Shown here: in pieces, positions 63,891 through 64,000 of the stretch
Position numbering within the stretch: the first letter of the stretch is position 1
Layout: every line of letters starts with the position of its first letter
Assembly (NCBI GenBank): GCA_022559985.1
Contig: JAFJTR010000114.1
Location: 19,214 to 83,213, forward strand
Source of the DNA: Parastagonospora avenae f. sp. tritici 18332-5
Lineage: Eukaryota > Ascomycota > Dothideomycetes > Pleosporales > Phaeosphaeriaceae
Direction: 5' to 3'
DNA: 64,000 bases
The notes under the pieces: generated by a model
What the model saw: only the letters and a program-made list of their open reading frames with translations
Database searches by the model: none
Told to the model about the DNA's origin: nothing
Position numbers and translations under genes: made by a program

Positions 63891-64000
63891 GTGGGGGGGG
63901 GGGGGGGGGGGGGAAAGGGGGGGGGTTTTTGGTAAAGGGGGGAGGGGGGGTGGGTTATCTCTTCGCAAACCGGGGGGCGTGGGGGAATGGGGGGATTGGG
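63891..64000. other. Poly-G-rich low-quality end
   Basis: After the HUL4 stop codon the last ~110 bases are nearly all G, with short A or T runs. This composition is unlike the rest of the window and looks like a poly-G sequencing artefact at a contig end. Confidence 0.8.

Noticed and set aside
1..64000. Transposons, CRISPR arrays, rRNA and intact tRNA genes
   Set aside because: No terminal repeats with transposase, no regular spacer arrays, and no canonical tRNA or rRNA stretch could be recognised by reading.

Overview
The window is nuclear DNA of a filamentous ascomycete (Pezizomycotina). A Dothideomycete is likely, but that is inferred from overall protein character and not from a search. 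The evidence is short GT-AG introns (mostly 45-65 bp, often with a CTAAC/CTGAC branch site), genes on both strands without operons, and typical Pezizomycotina families: Zn2Cys6 regulator, rhodopsin-domain membrane protein, GMC oxidase, ascomycete laccase, tyrosinase and a Dal5-type MFS carrier. I count about 23 intact protein genes, a few weak small ones, one gene with a probable single-base frameshift, and three clear pseudogenes. No tRNA, rRNA, transposon or CRISPR array could be supported.

Layout. 0-13 kb is gene-poor and accessory-looking: a large secreted laccase with two hevein-type chitin-binding domains, a dead FAD monooxygenase, a rhodopsin-domain 7-TM protein, a secreted GMC oxidoreductase and an internally deleted second FAD monooxygenase. 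13-17 kb holds a luciferase-domain (DUF5519) protein, a class II aldolase-like protein and a secreted class 3 lipase. 18-24 kb is housekeeping: GET3 and an ISWI remodeller. 24-31 kb holds a secreted amidase, a DUF2231 membrane protein, a CorA-type transporter gene with an apparent frameshift, and a methyltransferase pseudogene.

31-43 kb is the most interesting part. It is a compact five-gene block: DUF2264 protein, Zn2Cys6 regulator, GH88 unsaturated-uronyl hydrolase, secreted GH5 glycosidase and Dal5/ACS-type MFS transporter. Two divergent pairs share promoters, and the pathway regulator lies inside the block. It reads as a fungal uronic-acid polysaccharide utilisation cluster: extracellular cleavage by GH5, import by the MFS carrier, intracellular release of uronic residues by GH88 and DUF2264, control by the regulator. 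Substrate and co-regulation are inference.

44-64 kb returns to mostly conserved cell biology: a DUF3602/PAR32-type small protein, a tyrosinase, an unrecognised possible OB-fold protein, an Apd1-like ferredoxin protein, a SAPS phosphatase-associated protein, VPS60, a 2EXR-like hypothetical, REI1 and an AZUL-HECT ubiquitin ligase (HUL4 type). The last ~110 bases are almost pure G and look like a sequencing artefact at a contig end.

Exon limits were set by hand from splice signals and reading phase. Every multi-exon model given as intact closes in frame, but none has transcript support.
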